A DNA stretch of 64,000 bases from Nocardia terrae (GTDB lineage Bacteria > Actinomycetota > Actinomycetes > Mycobacteriales > Mycobacteriaceae). The stretch lies in assembly GCF_009760405.1 (NCBI RefSeq), contig NZ_WRPP01000003.1:248001-312000 (forward strand), read 5' to 3'. Under the pieces are notes generated by a model. It did not search any database and had not been told where the DNA came from. It was given only the letters and a program-made list of their open reading frames with translations. Positions 1 to 8,562 of this stretch are shown here, piece by piece. A program made the translations under genes and the position numbers. Position 1 is the first letter of the stretch. Each line of letters opens with the position of its first letter.

Positions 1-327
1 ATCGAGTTCGACAAGGGCGCGATGGGCGACCATCAGTGGACCGCCGCAACGTCTTCCGAGCTGCTGCCCTCGTACCACGTGTCGATGGGCTCGGGCACCC
101 TCGACCTGAGCAAGTTGCAGCTGACCGAGGACCGCGCGGTCGAGGTGAAGGTGCGCATGGGCGACGCCCGCGTGATCCTGCCGCCCAACCTGCGCGTCAA
201 CACGACATGCAATGTCCGCATGGGTGATTCGAACTGCCTGAGCGGATTGTCCGGCCCGGCAACGGGTCCCGTCCTGAACCTGACCGTCGACGTGCAGATG
301 GGAAACGCGGAGGTGAACCGTGGCTGA
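1..327 (+). CDS. C-terminal part of a LiaF/PspC-type membrane-stress protein (5' truncated)
   Basis: The reading frame is open from the first base, so the N-terminus lies outside the window. The visible 108 residues show a repetitive beta-rich pattern with recurring short MGD/MGN turns (for example VRMGDARV, VRMGDSN, VQMGNAEV). This pattern is typical of the C-terminal cell-wall-active antibiotic response (LiaF-like) domain. In actinobacteria that domain usually follows N-terminal membrane or PspC segments, which cannot be seen here. The stop overlaps the next gene by 8 bases, indicating translational coupling. A role in envelope-stress sensing is inferred from the family only. Confidence 0.6.
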   Translation: MEFDKGAMGDHQWTAATSSELLPSYHVSMGSGTLDLSKLQLTEDRAVEVKVRMGDARVILPPNLRVNTTCNVRMGDSNCLSGLSGPATGPVLNLTVDVQMGNAEVNRG

Positions 328-523
328 GAACAAGAACAACCGTCGCCCCTCTTTCGGGCTCCTGCTGGCCGGGCTGCTGGGCCTGGGAGTGAGCATCTGG
401 GCCTTCGTGGGCCCCAGCTCCTGGCCCGTCTCCGGCGGCCTGTCCCTGGGCTGGATCGTCGTGATCGCCGCGATAGTCGTCGGCATCGTCCTGGTCCTCA
501 CCCCGAAGAGGCACCGAGACTAG
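320..523 (+). CDS. Small two-TM membrane protein coupled to the LiaF-like gene
   Basis: This 67-residue protein starts at GTG inside the end of the upstream gene. It has two hydrophobic stretches, around residues 12-30 (LLLAGLLGLGVSIWAFV) and 43-60 (GWIVVIAAIVVGIVLVL), and ends in a basic tail (PKRHRD). Such small membrane partners are common next to PspC/LiaF-like genes. Overlap with the previous gene and the terminator at 601-630 make it the last gene of that operon. No specific function can be assigned. Confidence 0.6.
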   Translation: MAENKNNRRPSFGLLLAGLLGLGVSIWAFVGPSSWPVSGGLSLGWIVVIAAIVVGIVLVLTPKRHRD

Positions 524-600
524 CAAGCCGACTCGCGCTGCCCCTTCCCCTCGCCGGGACAGCGCAACCCCTTCGAGGAACTGCCCTCCGAGAAGGCCGC

Positions 601-630
601 AGGCCCCGCACCCTTCCAGGTGCGGGGCCT
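601..630 (+). terminator. Rho-independent-like hairpin after the PspC-type operon
   Basis: A perfect 12-bp inverted repeat (601-612 with 619-630, loop cttcca) is followed by a short T-containing stretch. It lies 77 bases after the small membrane protein and before the convergent guaA gene, so it could serve either strand. Confidence 0.75.
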
Positions 631-643
631 TCGTTACTTACGC

Positions 644-777
644 GACAACTGATTTCGCGTCGACCGGGGTAACTCGCCGGGTACGCCCGAAATCGGTTCG
701 GCTCCCAGCCGCCGGCACGGGTGCACGACAGTCAACGGCTCTCAGCCGCCCGCTGAAGTCGCGGGGAGGCGGGGGAG
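644..777 (+). repeat. Dispersed intergenic repeat, copy A
   Basis: About 134 bp resembling three other places in the window (22031-22159, 47665-47796, 62358-62489). Shared blocks include ggggtaactc, ccgggta, ggttcggc, agccgccggcacgggtgc, cggctctcagccgcc and the tail cgcgg.gaggcggggg. The block cggct-ctc-agccg can form a small hairpin. The copy ends one base before the guaA stop codon. Confidence 0.85.
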
Positions 778-778
778 C

Positions 779-2377
779 TCACTCCCACTCGATGGTCCCC
801 GGCGGCTTGCTCGTCACGTCGAGCACCACGCGGTTGACCTCCGCCACCTCATTGGTGATGCGGGTCGAGATGCGCTCGAGCACCTCATAGGGCAGGCGGG
901 TCCAGTCCGCGGTCATGGCGTCCTCGGACGAGACCGGGCGCAGCACGATCGGGTGGCCGTAGGTGCGGCCGTCACCCTGCACGCCGACGCTGCGGACATC
1001 GGCCAGCAACACCACCGGGCACTGCCAGATCGACTTGTCCAGACCGGCGGCCGTAAGCTCCTCGCGCGCAATGGCATCGGCCTGACGCAGCAGCTCCAGC
1101 CGGTCGTGGGTCACCTCGCCGATGATGCGGATGGCCAGACCCGGGCCCGGGAACGGCTGGCGCGCAACGATTTCCTCGGGCAGGCCCAGCTCGCGGCCGA
1201 CCGCGCGCACCTCGTCCTTGAACAGCAGCCGCAGCGGCTCGACGAGCGCGAACTCCAGATCGTCGGGCAGACCGCCGACATTGTGGTGCGACTTGATGTT
1301 CGCGGTACCCGCGCCGCCGCCGGACTCGACCACGTCCGGGTACAGCGTGCCCTGGACCAGGAACTCGACCTTCGGCACGGAGCCTGCGGAACGCCCATCG
1401 GACGCAGTCTCGCCTTCCGATCTCACCACCTCGGAGACCGCGTCCTCGAACGACCGGATGAACTCCCGGCCGATGATCTTGCGCTTCTCCTCCGGATCGG
1501 TGACGCCCTTCAGCTCACCGAGGAACTTGTCGACCGCGTCGACGGTGACCAGCTTGGCCCCGGTCGCGGCGACGAAGTCGCGCTGCACCTGCTCGCGCTC
1601 GCCCGCGCGCAGCAGACCGTGGTCGACGAACACACAGGTGAGGCGGTCACCGATGGCCCGCTGCACCAGCGCGGCCGCGACCGCGGAGTCCACACCGCCG
1701 GACAGACCGCAGATGGCGTGCCCGTCACCGACCTGCTCCCGCACCTGCGCGATCAGCGCCTCGGCGATATTGGACGCGGTCCACGCGCCCGGGATCCCGG
1801 CGATCTCGTGCAGGAACCGGCTCAGCACCTGCTGGCCGTGCGGCGAGTGCAGCACCTCCGGGTGGTACTGCACACCGGCGAGCTTGCGCGCCCGATCCTC
1901 GAACGCGGCGACCGGCGCGCCCGCGGAGGTCGCGGTCACCTCGAACCCGGCCGGCGCGTCGGTGACGGCGTCGCCGTGGCTCATCCACACCGGCTGCCGG
2001 GTCGGCAGCCCGCCGTGCAGGATGCCGCCGTCGACGCTGAGCTCGGTGCGCCCGTACTCGCGAGTCCCGGTGTGCGCCACCGTCCCGCCGAGCGCCTGCG
2101 CCATGGCCTGGAATCCGTAGCAGATACCGAAGACCGGCAGGTCCAGATCGAACAGCCGCGCGTCCAGCTGCGGCGCGCCCTCGGCGTACACGCTGCTGGG
2201 TCCGCCGGAGAGAATCACCGCGAGGGGCTTCTTCTCCGCGATCTCCTCCACGGTGATCGTGTGCGGAACCACTTCGGAATACACACTCGCTTCGCGCACC
2301 CGGCGCGCGATCAGCTGCGCGTACTGCGCACCGAAGTCGACGACAAGGACTGGTCGCTGGGTTTCTGCCACCGCCAC
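779..2377 (-). CDS. guaA: GMP synthase (glutamine-hydrolysing)
   Basis: GuaA converts XMP, ATP and glutamine to GMP, the last step of guanine nucleotide synthesis in the cytoplasm. The 532 residues show a class I glutamine amidotransferase domain with nucleophile Cys86 in GICYG and the YHPEV motif at about 171-175. The ATP pyrophosphatase P-loop SGGVDS follows at 226-231, and the dimerisation domain ends in the conserved PPGTIEWE. Length is slightly above the usual 510-525 because of a short hydrophilic insert near residues 312-330 (SEGETASDGRSAGS). The start begins MAVAETQRPVLVVDFG, in line with family members. Downstream lies repeat copy A. Confidence 0.97.
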   Translation of the reverse strand: MAVAETQRPVLVVDFGAQYAQLIARRVREASVYSEVVPHTITVEEIAEKKPLAVILSGGPSSVYAEGAPQLDARLFDLDLPVFGICYGFQAMAQALGGTVAHTGTREYGRTELSVDGGILHGGLPTRQPVWMSHGDAVTDAPAGFEVTATSAGAPVAAFEDRARKLAGVQYHPEVLHSPHGQQVLSRFLHEIAGIPGAWTASNIAEALIAQVREQVGDGHAICGLSGGVDSAVAAALVQRAIGDRLTCVFVDHGLLRAGEREQVQRDFVAATGAKLVTVDAVDKFLGELKGVTDPEEKRKIIGREFIRSFEDAVSEVVRSEGETASDGRSAGSVPKVEFLVQGTLYPDVVESGGGAGTANIKSHHNVGGLPDDLEFALVEPLRLLFKDEVRAVGRELGLPEEIVARQPFPGPGLAIRIIGEVTHDRLELLRQADAIAREELTAAGLDKSIWQCPVVLLADVRSVGVQGDGRTYGHPIVLRPVSSEDAMTADWTRLPYEVLERISTRITNEVAEVNRVVLDVTSKPPGTIEWE

Positions 2378-2882
2378 AGTCTACGGAGCGACATAGGACA
2401 CACTTGCTTCGGGCAACGGCTCGTCGCACCAGCTCAGAAATACCGTCGAGGTCGGCCGTTGGACCTCCACCCCGGGCCGGTCTCGCCGCGCCTCGGAAGC
2501 GGTTGCCGTCCGGCCCGGAAGTGGTGGCATCGGGACGGTATTCGCGGCCTCTCGACCCTGGATAGAGACTTCCGACCCCTACCGCACAGCCCTGTGGCCA
2601 TCACCCCGGAAACGGCCCGGCTACTACGGTTCCGGGGGAAGATGTCCATTCGGTCCGTAGTGCACGAATTCCCACATCCGACACGACCGCAGGAAAGCTG
2701 GACATGCGACCGCGAAAACTCCAGCGCCGCACCGTAGTCCCGCCGGGACGTCGGCGGTAGGGCACAGAGCCCCTGAGGGAGGGGGAATTCCGGCCGGCGC
2801 GGCAGGTGTCCAGCGACACCGACTGGGGCGGTGGCGGGGAAAGCCGGGCAGTTTGTCACCCCGTCTGGCTATCCTCTACCTC
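2378..2882. other. Gene-free region between divergent guaA and hydrolase genes
   Basis: About 500 bases separate guaA (minus strand) from the hydrolase (plus strand). Both promoters must lie here, but no confident -35/-10 pair, riboswitch or repeat could be named. The open frames inside encode Arg/Pro/Ser-rich peptides with no protein-like pattern. Confidence 0.5.
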
Positions 2883-3701
2883 GTGCCATTCGCCCGTGCG
2901 ATCGATGCCGAGATCCACTACGAGGACAGCGGGGGCGAAGGTCCGGTTGTGTTGCTGGGGCACGAATTCCTCATGGACCGAACGATGTTCGCGTCGCAGC
3001 AGGCGGCGCTGACTCCGGAGTTCCGGATCGTGACCTGGGACGCGCGCGGGCACGGCCGCACCCGCGACGAGGGGCTGCCGTTCACCTACTGGACCTCCGC
3101 CCGGGACGCGCTGACCGTACTGGATCAGCTCGGCGTGGAACGGGCCGTGGTGGGCGGAACCTCGCAGGGCGGCTTCATCGCCCTGCGCACCGCCCTGTCG
3201 GCCCCCGACCGCGTCGCCGCCCTCGTCCTGCTCTGCAGCGAGGCCCACGAGCCCACCCCCGCCGAACTCACCAATGCCCGGAAATTCCTGGACAAATGGC
3301 ACGAAGACGGCCCCCGCCCCGCTCTCGCCGAATACCTCGCCCGCTGGCTCATCGGCGACGACGACTGGTACCGCGCCGTCTGGGTGAAACGCTGGCTCGC
3401 CCGCGACCCCAGCGCCACCGAGGTGGCCGCCGGCGCCCTGCTGAACCGCGACTCCATCCTCGACCGACTACCCGAAATCACCTGCCCCACTTTGGTCATC
3501 CACCCCACCCGCTCCGGCATCCCCCGAGCCCACGCCCGCGAGCTGGCCGACCGCCTCCCCGACGCCCGCTACATCGAGATCGAAGGCGCCCGCCAAACGG
3601 TGAACATGACCCACCCGGTAGCCGTCAACACCGCCATCCGAGAGTTCCTGCGCGATCTAGCGATTTCGCGCCCCACACCCCAAACCGGCCTGCGACGCTG
3701 A
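2883..3701 (+). CDS. Alpha/beta-fold hydrolase
   Basis: A 272-residue alpha/beta hydrolase. The fold is visible from the HG-type oxyanion segment (LLGHEFLMD), the WDARGHGRT turn, the nucleophile elbow GGTSQGG (Ser in G-x-S-x-G) and a C-terminal His in NMTHPVA. GTG at 2883 (MPFARAIDAEIHYED) is chosen because the homologous fold begins there; the frame opens 30 bases earlier. It stands alone between guaA and guaB3, facing the latter, and shares the bidirectional terminator at 3778-3813. The substrate is not predictable. The 3' half is unusually rich in CCC/CCG runs. Confidence 0.85.
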   Translation: MPFARAIDAEIHYEDSGGEGPVVLLGHEFLMDRTMFASQQAALTPEFRIVTWDARGHGRTRDEGLPFTYWTSARDALTVLDQLGVERAVVGGTSQGGFIALRTALSAPDRVAALVLLCSEAHEPTPAELTNARKFLDKWHEDGPRPALAEYLARWLIGDDDWYRAVWVKRWLARDPSATEVAAGALLNRDSILDRLPEITCPTLVIHPTRSGIPRAHARELADRLPDARYIEIEGARQTVNMTHPVAVNTAIREFLRDLAISRPTPQTGLRR

Positions 3702-3777
3702 CCAACCCACCATCCCGCAAGCCCAACCCGCAAGCCCGGAGGCATTCCAACCGAGTCGGAAGGCCCGGAAACGACTC

Positions 3778-3813
3778 GCGCCCTGGCCCATTCGCGTGAA
3801 TGGGCCAGGGCGC
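3778..3813. terminator. Bidirectional terminator between the hydrolase and guaB3
   Basis: A perfect 16-bp inverted repeat (3778-3793 with 3798-3813, loop gcgt) sits between two convergent genes, with T-containing sequence on the plus-strand side (gttgtgcggtcttcgttt). Confidence 0.85.
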
Positions 3814-3829
3814 GTTGTGCGGTCTTCGT

Positions 3830-4963
3830 TTATCCCCGGACGTTCAAACCGACCTTTTGGAATTCCTTGAGGTCGCAGTAGCCGGTCTTGGCCATCGAAC
3901 GGCGCAGGCCGCCAACGAGATTCAGGGAGCCGAACGGGTCGTTGGAGGGGCCGTTGAGGACGTGGTCCAGCGGGACGCGCTCCTCTTCGACGGCGTAGGG
4001 CAGGACCGCGCCGCGCGGGACCGACGGGTGGGCGGCGGCCGAGGGCCAGTACCAGCCGTTGCCCGGGGTCTCGCGGGCCATGGCCAGCGGCACGCCCAGC
4101 ATGACCGCGTCCGCACCGCAGGCGATGGCCTTGGCGATGTGGCCGGAGGTCAGGGTCTCGCCGTCGGCGATGACGTGCACGTAGCGGCCGCCGGTCTCGT
4201 CGAGGTAGTCGCGGCGCGCGGCCGCGGCGTCGGCGATGGCGGTGGCCATCGGCACGCCGATGCCGAGCACCTCACCGGTGGTGGTCGCGCCCTGCATCGA
4301 GCCGTAGCCGACGATGACGCCCGCCGCGCCGGTGCGCATCAGGTGCAGCGCGGTGCGGTGATCGGACACGCCGCCCGCGACCACCGGCACATCCAGCTCG
4401 GCGATGAAGGTCTTGAGGTTCAACGGTTCCCCGTCGCCCACGTGCTCGGCGGAGATGATGGTGCCGTGCACCACCAGCAGGTCGATACCGGCCTGCACCA
4501 GCGCCGGGGTCAGCGCCCGGGCGTTCTGCGGGCTGACCCGCACCGCGGTGGTGACACCGGCGGCACGCACCTGCGCGACCGCGGCGGCCAGCAGATCGGG
4601 CTGCATCGGCGCGGCGTGCAGCTCCTGCAGCATCGCCACCGCCGCCTCGGCGCCCTCCTTCTCGCCGACCTCGGTCAGCTGCTGGATCTTGGCGTCCACA
4701 TCGGCGTGCCGGGCCCACAGACCCTCACCGTTGATGACGCCCAGACCGCCGGCCTTGCCCAGCTCGATGGCGAACGATGGCGACACCAGCGCGTCGGTCG
4801 GATGCGCCAGGAACGGGATCTCGAAGCGGTAGGCGTCCAGCTGCCAGGCCAACGACACCTGCTTGGACGAGCGGGTCCGCCGCGAGGGCACGATGTCGAT
4901 ATCGTCCAGCTCGTAGGTGCGCCGAGCCGTACGGCCCATGCCGATCTCGACCATATCGCGCAT
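3830..4963 (-). CDS. guaB3: GuaB3 family IMP dehydrogenase-related protein
   Basis: A 377-residue TIM-barrel protein of the actinobacterial GuaB3 family (Rv3410c-like), encoded directly after guaB2 on the same strand. It begins MRDMVEIGMGRTARRTYELDDIDIVP and keeps the conserved C-terminal NLVGGLRRSMAKTGYCDLKEFQ. It lacks the CBS domains. It also lacks the catalytic loop GSICTTR present in GuaB2: only scattered Cys residues occur (AIACGADAV, GYCDL). It is therefore probably not a standard IMP dehydrogenase. Its biochemical role is unsettled; a regulatory or alternative purine function is inference. Confidence 0.93.
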   Translation of the reverse strand: MRDMVEIGMGRTARRTYELDDIDIVPSRRTRSSKQVSLAWQLDAYRFEIPFLAHPTDALVSPSFAIELGKAGGLGVINGEGLWARHADVDAKIQQLTEVGEKEGAEAAVAMLQELHAAPMQPDLLAAAVAQVRAAGVTTAVRVSPQNARALTPALVQAGIDLLVVHGTIISAEHVGDGEPLNLKTFIAELDVPVVAGGVSDHRTALHLMRTGAAGVIVGYGSMQGATTTGEVLGIGVPMATAIADAAAARRDYLDETGGRYVHVIADGETLTSGHIAKAIACGADAVMLGVPLAMARETPGNGWYWPSAAAHPSVPRGAVLPYAVEEERVPLDHVLNGPSNDPFGSLNLVGGLRRSMAKTGYCDLKEFQKVGLNVRG

Positions 4964-4997
4964 CGTGTTTCAGTCCTCTCTGGAGTTCGGTTGCCAG

Positions 4998-5040
4998 ACA
5001 TGACAAAACCGGTCCGCGGCAGTGCGCGAACCGGTCATGT
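4998..5040 (-). other. Imperfect hairpin in the guaB2-guaB3 spacer
   Basis: An imperfect inverted repeat (acatgac...gtcatgt arms with inner accggt/aaccggt blocks) fills most of the 81-base gap between guaB2 and guaB3. It could attenuate read-through or protect the upstream message. No T-run follows. Confidence 0.4.
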
Positions 5041-5044
5041 CCGG

Positions 5045-6589
5045 CTACGAACGGGTGGTGTAGTTGGGAGCCTCGACGGTCATGGTGATGTCGTGCGGGT
5101 GCGACTCCTTCAGGCCCGCCGCCGTGATCTGCACGAACTGGGCCGCCTGCAGATCCGGAATGGTCTGCGCGCCGGTGTAACCCATGGCCGCGCGGAGACC
5201 GCCGACCAGCTGGTGGATCACCTGGTCCAGCGGGCCGCGGAACGGCACCCGGCCCTCGATACCCTCGGGCACCAGCTTCTTCTCCGACAGCACGTCGTCC
5301 TGGAAGTAGCGGTCCTTGGAGTAGGACTTGGCCTCGCCACGCCCCTGCATGGCGCCCAGCGAACCCATGCCGCGGTAGCTCTTGAACTGCTTGCCGCCGA
5401 CCAGGATCAGATCGCCCGGCGACTCGGCGGTACCGGCCAGCAGCGAACCGAGCATCACGGTCGACGCGCCCGCGGCGATCGCCTTGGCGATGTCACCGGA
5501 GTACTGCACGCCGCCGTCGGCGATGACCGGAACGCCGTGCGGCTTGCACGCGGCCACGGCCTCGAGGATCGCGGTGATCTGCGGCGCGCCGACACCGGCG
5601 ACCACGCGGGTGGTGCAGATGGAGCCGGGGCCCACACCCACCTTCACCGCGTCCACGCCCGCCTCGACCAGCGCCAGCGCGCCCGCGCGGGTCGCGACGT
5701 TGCCGCCGACGATCTGCACGCGGTCGCCGACCTCGGCCTTGACCTTCGACACCATCTGCAGCACACCGGACTGGTGCCCGTGCGCGGTGTCCACGATGAG
5801 CACGTCCACGCCGACCTCGGCCAGCGTCATGGCGCGCGCCCACGCGTCCTCGCCCACACCGACGGCCGCGCCGACGAGCAGTCGCCCGTCGCGGTCCTTG
5901 GTGGCGTTCGGGTACTGCTCGGTCTTGACGAAGTCCTTCACGGTGATGAGTCCGCGCAGCTTGCCGGACCCGTCCACGATCGGCAGCTTCTCGATCTTGT
6001 GGCGGCGCAGCAGGCCCAGCGCGGCCTCCGCGGTGACGCCCTCCTGCGCGGTGATCAGCGGCGCGGGAGTCATCACCTCGGAGACATGGCGGTCCTGATC
6101 CACCTCGAAGCGCATATCGCGGTTGGTGATGATGCCGATCAGAATCCCTCGGTCATCGACAACGGGCAGACCGGAGATGCGGAAGCGCGCACACATGGCG
6201 TCGACCTCGGCCAGCGTGTCGTCGGGGCGACAGGTCACCGGATCGGTCACCATGCCCGCCTCGGACCGCTTCACGGTCTCGGCCTGCGCGGCCTGCGCCT
6301 CCACCGACAGATTGCGGTGCAGCACACCCATTCCGCCCGCGCGGGCCATGGCGATGGCCATGCGCGCCTCGGTCACGGTGTCCATGGCGGAACTCACCAG
6401 CGGCGTGCGCAGCGAGATGTCGCGCGTCAGCTTGCTCGAGGTGTCGACGGAACTCGGAATCAGGTCCGAAGCCGCGGGCAGCAGCAGCACATCGTCGAAA
6501 GTGAGGCCGAGCATGGCGATCTTGTCGGGATCGTCGCCGCCCGTATGGGGGCGGCCAGTGTTTCGTTCGCCCGTCACGGGACTGCTCAT
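5045..6589 (-). CDS. guaB2: Inosine-5'-monophosphate dehydrogenase
   Basis: This enzyme oxidises IMP to XMP with NAD+, the committed step to guanine nucleotides. The 514-residue protein has a split TIM barrel with a tandem CBS module at about residues 112-225. The catalytic loop GVGPGSICTTR holds Cys325, and the flap segment GRVPFRGPLDQV lies near the C-terminus. ATG at 6589 (MSSPVTGERN) is chosen because a strong aggagggg ribosome site precedes it. The frame stays open 36 codons further upstream but without homologous sequence. guaB3 follows after 81 bases, so the two are probably co-transcribed. Confidence 0.96.
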   Translation of the reverse strand: MSSPVTGERNTGRPHTGGDDPDKIAMLGLTFDDVLLLPAASDLIPSSVDTSSKLTRDISLRTPLVSSAMDTVTEARMAIAMARAGGMGVLHRNLSVEAQAAQAETVKRSEAGMVTDPVTCRPDDTLAEVDAMCARFRISGLPVVDDRGILIGIITNRDMRFEVDQDRHVSEVMTPAPLITAQEGVTAEAALGLLRRHKIEKLPIVDGSGKLRGLITVKDFVKTEQYPNATKDRDGRLLVGAAVGVGEDAWARAMTLAEVGVDVLIVDTAHGHQSGVLQMVSKVKAEVGDRVQIVGGNVATRAGALALVEAGVDAVKVGVGPGSICTTRVVAGVGAPQITAILEAVAACKPHGVPVIADGGVQYSGDIAKAIAAGASTVMLGSLLAGTAESPGDLILVGGKQFKSYRGMGSLGAMQGRGEAKSYSKDRYFQDDVLSEKKLVPEGIEGRVPFRGPLDQVIHQLVGGLRAAMGYTGAQTIPDLQAAQFVQITAAGLKESHPHDITMTVEAPNYTTRS

Positions 6590-6912
6590 TCGGATCGACC
6601 CCTCCTGGACCTCGGCGTCGTCCACCGGACCGGGCACCGGCGGACGCTGGGATGAATGGCAATGCCGGCGTTTGCTACCCGGCCTTTGGTCAACCATGGT
6701 ATCGGCTCCCCGATTCCCGGCCGCACCCCGCCCAACCCCGCGTCAGCGGGCCTTACCGCGCTGTCTCGAGGACCACAACCGCTGCGGTTTGTCGGCTATG
6801 CCATTACTGTGTCGACTGCCACGACATCACTGTGTGCTCCACCACCAGCGAAGTGAGGGCAAATCCCCTTCAGCGCTGGCGCACAAGGGGTGGTTCTGCG
6901 TACCGTGGGACT
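6590..6912. other. Divergent promoter region between guaB2 and the DUF5319 gene
   Basis: This 323-base gap holds the guaB2 ribosome site (about 6596-6603) and must hold promoters for both directions. No confident promoter pair or riboswitch could be assigned by eye. Confidence 0.4.
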
Positions 6913-7326
6913 GTGCGTGACCATCTACCACCTGGCTTGCCGCCGGATCCGTTCGCCGGAGACCCCTCCGACCCGTCGGCCGCGCTCGATGCCATCGAGC
7001 CGGGGGAGCCGCTGGATCCTCACGAGCGCCTAGCGGTCGAAGAGGATCTCGCCGACCTCGCGGTATATGAGGCACTGCTGGCCCACCGCGGCATCCGCGG
7101 TCTCGTGGTCAGCTGCGAGGACTGCCGACAGGACCACTACCACGACTGGGACATGTTGCGCGCCAACCTCCTCCAGCTACTGGTGGACGGCACGGTGCGA
7201 CCGCACGAGCCCGCCTACGACCCGACGCCCGAGGCGTACGTCACCTGGGACTACTGCCGTGGCTACGCGGACGCCTCGATGAACGAGGCACTGCACGGCG
7301 ACGGATTCGACGGGTTCGACGTCTGA
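6913..7326 (+). CDS. DUF5319 family protein (Rv3412-like)
   Basis: A 137-residue acidic soluble protein, N-terminally VRDHLPPGLPPDPFAGDPSD, with a CEDCRQDHYHDW segment that could bind a metal through Cys/His. Size and position beside guaB2 match the actinobacterial DUF5319 protein (M. tuberculosis Rv3412). The GTG at 6913 is chosen over upstream starts because family members begin at this point and the preceding 87 codons look non-coding. The function is unknown. Transcription ends at the long hairpin at 7329-7375. Confidence 0.85.
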   Translation: MRDHLPPGLPPDPFAGDPSDPSAALDAIEPGEPLDPHERLAVEEDLADLAVYEALLAHRGIRGLVVSCEDCRQDHYHDWDMLRANLLQLLVDGTVRPHEPAYDPTPEAYVTWDYCRGYADASMNEALHGDGFDGFDV

Positions 7327-7328
7327 TT

Positions 7329-7375
7329 CATACGGAAAGGGCCTGCATCCCAGGGATGCAGGCCCTTTCCGTATG
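7329..7375. terminator. Very long bidirectional terminator hairpin
   Basis: A perfect 22-bp inverted repeat (7329-7350 with 7354-7375, loop cag) lies between the convergent DUF5319 and rsdA genes. The 3' flank is T-rich on the plus strand. Confidence 0.9.
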
Positions 7376-7440
7376 TCTTCATGCTGTATCTCTTCATGAA
7401 AAACCGACCGCCACACGACGATCGGGTACAGCTGTCGGGC

Positions 7441-8562
7441 TCAGTGCGTCCCGGGTGCCGGAGCCGGCGGCAACACGGGCACGCCGGTCGGCAGCACGAG
7501 CGTGGTCGGAACCACCGCCACGGTGCTCGGCGGCTTCTCGACCGTCGGCTGCTGTGTCGGCGGCACCGCGCCGCCGGTGTTGCCACCGGTCGGCACCACC
7601 ACGGTCGTGGTCCCCGGATTACCGGTCGGCGGGGTCGCCGGCTCGGAGGGCTCCGAAGACGGTTGCGTCGGAATCGTTGTCACCGGCGTCTGCGTCGGCG
7701 GCGTCGAAACACCGCCTCCCGAGGACGGATTCGGGTTCGGGCTGGCCAGTCGCGGGTCCACCGTCGTCGACGGGTTGCCGCTGCTGTCGGGCAACGGAAC
7801 CTGCGGCTCCGTCGTCTGGTTCAGCGTGGTCGTCGGAACCGGCACCTTGGTGGTGGTCGGCATGAGCGACGTCAGCGGCGCCGCGATCGTGGGCGCCACC
7901 TGCTGCAGCTGCGCGAACAGCTGCTGCCAGCGGTCGTTCAGACCGTCCTTCTTGCCGGAGTCGTTGACCTGGTTGGCATTGTCGGCCGCCTTCTCCAGCG
8001 CCTTCCTCGCCTCCTCGGGCTTGTCCTGCGCCAAGGCTTGCTCCGCCTGAACGAGGTTGTCATCCGCCCGCGCCACCACGGTGGACTGCGCCTGCTCGCT
8101 GAACACGACCTCCTTCATGGGCCAGAGCAGACCACCCGGATTCGCGTTGTAGGAGAACGCCGTCAGACCGCCGAGGATCAGCGCCACGGCCGCCGCAGCA
8201 CCGAGCAGAGGCCGAACCAGCCGTAGTCGCCCCCGGTTCGACGCGCCGATCCGCGCCTGCCGGGCGCCGATCTCCTGATTGACCGCTGCGACAATGGCAT
8301 CCAGGTCCGGTCCGGCCGGCAACGGCTCGGCCATGATCTCCGCGCGCCAGTCCGCCAGCAGGGCCGCGAGCTGATACTCCTCCGAGGTGCCCGTCTGCAC
8401 GGGACCGTCACCGGAGATGGCGTCGATCAGCGCATCGTCGCGTCGCACCGCGGCGATATCCACCGGCCCGGTATCACCGGACGCCTCGGCGTAGGGACCG
8501 CTGTTCTGCGATCCAGGTCGCGCCTTCCAGTCGCCCCGACCGCGCTCGCCATCCCTAGCCAT
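7441..8562 (-). CDS. rsdA: Anti-sigma-D factor RsdA
   Basis: A 373-residue membrane anti-sigma factor, directly downstream of and overlapping sigD. The N-terminal cytoplasmic part carries the DDALIDAISGDG segment (about residues 42-53) expected to hold SigD. One TM helix lies at about 119-139 (LLGAAAAVALILGGLTAF). The remainder outside the membrane is Thr/Pro/Ser-rich (repeated TTT, PPTQ, GNPGT runs). ATG at 8562 overlaps the sigD stop by 8 bases, supporting this start and coupled translation. Family knowledge (Rv3413c) indicates that regulated proteolysis frees SigD. The C-terminal tail is low-complexity. Confidence 0.9.
   Translation of the reverse strand: MARDGERGRGDWKARPGSQNSGPYAEASGDTGPVDIAAVRRDDALIDAISGDGPVQTGTSEEYQLAALLADWRAEIMAEPLPAGPDLDAIVAAVNQEIGARQARIGASNRGRLRLVRPLLGAAAAVALILGGLTAFSYNANPGGLLWPMKEVVFSEQAQSTVVARADDNLVQAEQALAQDKPEEARKALEKAADNANQVNDSGKKDGLNDRWQQLFAQLQQVAPTIAAPLTSLMPTTTKVPVPTTTLNQTTEPQVPLPDSSGNPSTTVDPRLASPNPNPSSGGGVSTPPTQTPVTTIPTQPSSEPSEPATPPTGNPGTTTVVVPTGGNTGGAVPPTQQPTVEKPPSTVAVVPTTLVLPTGVPVLPPAPAPGTH

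Noticed and set aside
2434..2859. 141-residue open frame on the minus strand upstream of guaA
   Set aside because: Arg/Pro/Ser-rich composition without a domain-like pattern; typical chance frame in high-GC DNA.
3800..6655. 951-residue open frame on the plus strand
   Set aside because: It is antisense to guaB3 and guaB2, with Gly/His/Arg-rich shadow composition.
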